Source of the DNA: a virus
Direction: 5' to 3' (one strand)
Virus record (IMG/VR): IMGVR_UViG_3300032288_002010
Span: 1 to 61,593 of that record
Length of the DNA stretch: 61,593 bases
Positions within the stretch are counted from its first letter, which is position 1; the number at the start of each line of letters is the position of its first letter. A model generated the notes under the pieces. The model was not told where the DNA came from and did no database searches. It worked only from the letters and a program-made list of their open reading frames with translations. Made by a program: the position numbers and the translations under genes. Below are positions 59,917-61,593 of this stretch, piece after piece.

Positions 59917-60954
59917 TTAAAAGCTTGTAAACATTCCTCTTACTCCTGGAACTTTTTGTTTAACAATCTTTTCTACTGGTTTTTCAACAACCTTTTCAAC
60001 AATTTTTTCCACAGGCTTTTCAACCTCAACAACTTTCTCTACAATTTTTTCGACTTCAACAGGCTTTTCTACAATTTTTTCAACCACCTGTGGTTCAGGT
60101 TTTTGTTCAACGGGTGATGATTCTTTTTGTTTATCAACATTTTTATATAAGTTATAATCCTTATCATCTTCATCGTTATAAACTCTGTTTGAAGATATAT
60201 TGTAAGCTAATAATAGTATAATGGCAAGTGGGTCAAACACTACAATCAATATTATAATGAACCATTTAGCTACTTTTTGAATAGTGGTGTTGAATTCATC
60301 TGCTACGAATTTAAATGTAGTGATATCCTTCTTTTGACTATTCTCCATTTTTAACTTAAATATACCATCATCTATTTTAGAAACTTTATCACCAGAAATT
60401 TTCAACTTTTCATTTTCAGCTTCCATTTGTTTATTAATGTCTGTGATTTGGTCATTAATTTGGTTTTGTATATTTTGAAATTGAATTGGATTTCTAGCAA
60501 TAACAACATTTGTTAATGTTTCTGATAATCTAGATTCTTGTGAAGATCTTAACTTAAACAAATTACTAATAGAACTTTTTGTGGACTCGATTTTTTTACT
60601 TTCTTCGACTTTTTGAGTCTCTAACGCCGCAATTTTAGATATAGACACTTCGTTTTCAAGTGAAGATTTTTGAAATGCAGATGTAAGAAAACCAAAAACA
60701 CCGAGTGATGTAATTGCCATCAATGCAAATACAGCAAAAATCATGTAAACTCTCATTAATATATTCGCTCTATCCCAATATCTAAACAACCAAGAAGTTG
60801 TTACGAGTTTGCCCAATTCTAAAGAAGATGCCATAATCATTGCAGCGATTGTTGCTCCTGAAAATAACATACCAATACCGTATACACTAAAATACGCAGC
60901 ACATCCAGCTATTAGTAAAGAACTAAGTATCACCAAGTGTTTAAATTTTATCAT
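59917..60954 (-). CDS. Multi-pass membrane protein with VEK-repeat tail
   Basis: 345 aa. Four hydrophobic segments are visible: about 7-25 (LVILSSLLIAGCAAYFSVYG), 28-50 (GMLFSGATIAAMIMASSLEL), 65-92 (RVYMIFAVFALMAITSLGVF) and 225-250 (WFIIILIVVFDPLAIILLLA). A coiled coil (about 100-215) lies between segments three and four. The tail has repeated VEKIVEKPVE units. A similar conserved protein, with SLELGKLVTTSWLFRYW after the second segment, is found in cyanophage-type T4-like phages without known function. It may remodel the host membrane or act in lysis control. It follows the Hsp20 terminator and has its own TATTTATA box. Confidence 0.65.
   Translation of the reverse strand: MIKFKHLVILSSLLIAGCAAYFSVYGIGMLFSGATIAAMIMASSLELGKLVTTSWLFRYWDRANILMRVYMIFAVFALMAITSLGVFGFLTSAFQKSSLENEVSISKIAALETQKVEESKKIESTKSSISNLFKLRSSQESRLSETLTNVVIARNPIQFQNIQNQINDQITDINKQMEAENEKLKISGDKVSKIDDGIFKLKMENSQKKDITTFKFVADEFNTTIQKVAKWFIIILIVVFDPLAIILLLAYNISSNRVYNDEDDKDYNLYKNVDKQKESSPVEQKPEPQVVEKIVEKPVEVEKIVEKVVEVEKPVEKIVEKVVEKPVEKIVKQKVPGVRGMFTSF
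59955..60095 (-). repeat. VEKxVEKxVE coding repeats
   Basis: Imperfect short repeats in the tail of the membrane-protein gene, encoding VEKIVEK, VEKPVEK and VEVEKPVE units. The plus strand shows repeated TTTTTCAAC/ACAATTTTTTC elements. Likely an extended charged stalk. Confidence 0.75.
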
Positions 60955-60957
60955 ATA

Positions 60958-60965
60958 TATAAATA
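60958..60965 (-). promoter_or_regulatory. TATTTATA box before membrane-protein gene
   Basis: Coding strand reads AAATATTTATATATATG; the core ends 3 bases before the ATG at 60954. It is just downstream of the Hsp20 terminator, again a terminator-then-box arrangement. Confidence 0.55.
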
Positions 60966-60979
60966 TTTGAATATTAAAA

Positions 60980-61005
60980 AACCCCGTTAATTTAATAACG
61001 GGGTT
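60980..61005 (-). terminator. Intrinsic terminator of the Hsp20 gene
   Basis: 10-base-pair stem AACCCCGTTA/TAACGGGGTT with a 6-base loop, followed on the minus strand by TTTTTTAATA. It is 20 bases past the Hsp20 stop. Confidence 0.9.
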
Positions 61006-61025
61006 AACATAACCATGATTGACTA

Positions 61026-61508
61026 TTAATCAATCTTTACTTTTTTTGTTTCTGGAACTGTAGGTTTAACCTTTGAGAGTGTCACCTTTAACAATCCATT
61101 TTCAAACTTTGCCGTCGGATTTCTTCGATCAATTTGATCACCCAATGTAAAACTGCGCTTAAAACTACTATGTTTTAACTCTCGACGAATGTACTTTCCT
61201 GATGATTCTTTATCATCAACCTTTTTAATCTTCTGACCACTTATAGTGAGTACATTTTCTTGTACATCGACAGAAACCTCTTCTTTTGATAAACCAGGAA
61301 TTTCAGCCAGAATTTCTACACGATCATTGTAATCGATAACGTCTACTCGGGGATAACTCTGTTTTTCAAAAAAACCAACACCTAACTCTTTGTTTAATTC
61401 TGGGAAATGAGCCGCAAATACTTCATCAAATACGCGGTCAAATGGGGTTAAAAACTCATCACGATCAACATGACGTAATGCAAACGGACTATATTTTACT
61501 ACTGACAT
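61026..61508 (-). CDS. Small heat-shock protein (Hsp20 family)
   Basis: 160 aa. The alpha-crystallin domain covers about residues 50-150: YPRVDVIDYNDRVEILAEIP, GLSKEEVSVDVQENVLTISG, YIRRELKHSSFKRSF (conserved RSF), and KFENGLLKVTLSK (the GxLxV signature). The N-terminal arm has FALRHVDRDEFLTPFDRVF, common in bacterial Hsp20. The C-terminal tail is short and lacks a clear IxI motif. Hsp20 genes occur in many T4-like cyanophages, where they are thought to protect phage proteins during assembly. It has a good ribosome site (AGAAAGG) and a terminator, so it is a single-gene unit. Confidence 0.9.
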   Translation of the reverse strand: MSVVKYSPFALRHVDRDEFLTPFDRVFDEVFAAHFPELNKELGVGFFEKQSYPRVDVIDYNDRVEILAEIPGLSKEEVSVDVQENVLTISGQKIKKVDDKESSGKYIRRELKHSSFKRSFTLGDQIDRRNPTAKFENGLLKVTLSKVKPTVPETKKVKID

Positions 61509-61593
61509 ATATTTACCTTTCTTTTTTAATAATTCTATTGAACTTATTAACCTAATAGCCTCACTCGAGCACTATAGTAGATGATGTCTATAA
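61509..61593. other. Leader region of Hsp20 gene, no further gene seen
   Basis: 85 bases to the window end. On the minus strand it carries AGAAAGG 7 bases before the Hsp20 ATG. No TATTTATA box and no confident promoter hexamers were seen, and no reading frame is supported. Confidence 0.4.

Noticed and set aside
1-61593. tRNA genes
   Set aside because: No cloverleaf-like sequence with a GTTCRA-type T-arm and acceptor pairing was noticed in intergenic space, which is mostly under 60 bases. A tRNAscan run would settle this.

Overview
This window is part of the genome of a T4-like, contractile-tailed phage (myovirus). The virion genes recognised are a gp17-type terminase, gp20 portal, gp21 prohead protease, gp22 scaffold, gp23 major capsid protein, gp13/gp14/gp15-like neck and tail-completion proteins, gp18 tail sheath, gp6 and gp25 baseplate proteins, a probable spike, and a gp55-like late sigma factor. 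The DNA is AT-rich and densely packed, with many 1-4 base overlaps. Almost everything is on the minus strand, so the region is transcribed from high to low coordinates. No tRNA, integrase, IS element or CRISPR array was seen. The host is probably Gram-negative: one phage protein has a lipoprotein signal and one enzyme belongs to a Gram-negative autotransporter glycosyltransferase family. The host genus cannot be read from the sequence.

Layout in transcription order. 61.5-58.4 kb: Hsp20 chaperone, membrane proteins and a gp55-like sigma factor. 58.4-39.7 kb: baseplate and tail-fibre module, comprising spike-like protein, glycine-zipper protein, gp25, gp6, a DNRLRE-like protein, a 1481-aa structural protein and several adhesin-like proteins, one with an FG-GAP propeller. 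39.7-35.1 kb: RuvC-like nuclease, primase and a single-chain Mre11-Rad50 (gp47-gp46) fusion. 35.1-28.8 kb: a glycosylation cassette of two large glycosyltransferases, a NodU/TobZ-type carbamoyltransferase and an unknown protein, coupled to the replication genes. 28.7-11.2 kb: sheath, terminase, portal, prohead and capsid genes, interleaved with proteins that share a short N-terminal motif. 11.1-9.4 kb: a plus-strand island with a Mom-like DNA-modification enzyme and a membrane-anchored lipoprotein. 9.4-2.0 kb: more short-motif proteins, then gp13, gp14 and gp15. 2.0-0 kb: a very repetitive collagen-like fibre gene that runs off the window.

Three systems stand out. (1) A probable virion-glycosylation cassette: a GT4 domain fused to a TibC-like (BAHT) O-heptosyltransferase-type domain with its four-cysteine finger, a second two-domain glycosyltransferase and an O-carbamoyltransferase. 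The same phage makes Ser/Thr-rich surface proteins, including Gly-Thr-Ser collagen repeats, that could be substrates. (2) Six proteins beginning with a MIxLxxhLxE-like sequence, plus two looser cases, resembling the T4 capsid-targeting sequence cut by gp21. They include a flavodoxin-fold reductase, a ligase-like nucleotidyltransferase and a basic DNA-binding-like protein, so they may be enzymes packaged inside the head. (3) A recurrent TATTTATA box 3-5 bases upstream of many start codons, often just after a terminator. It suggests a phage promoter class giving leaderless or nearly leaderless messages.
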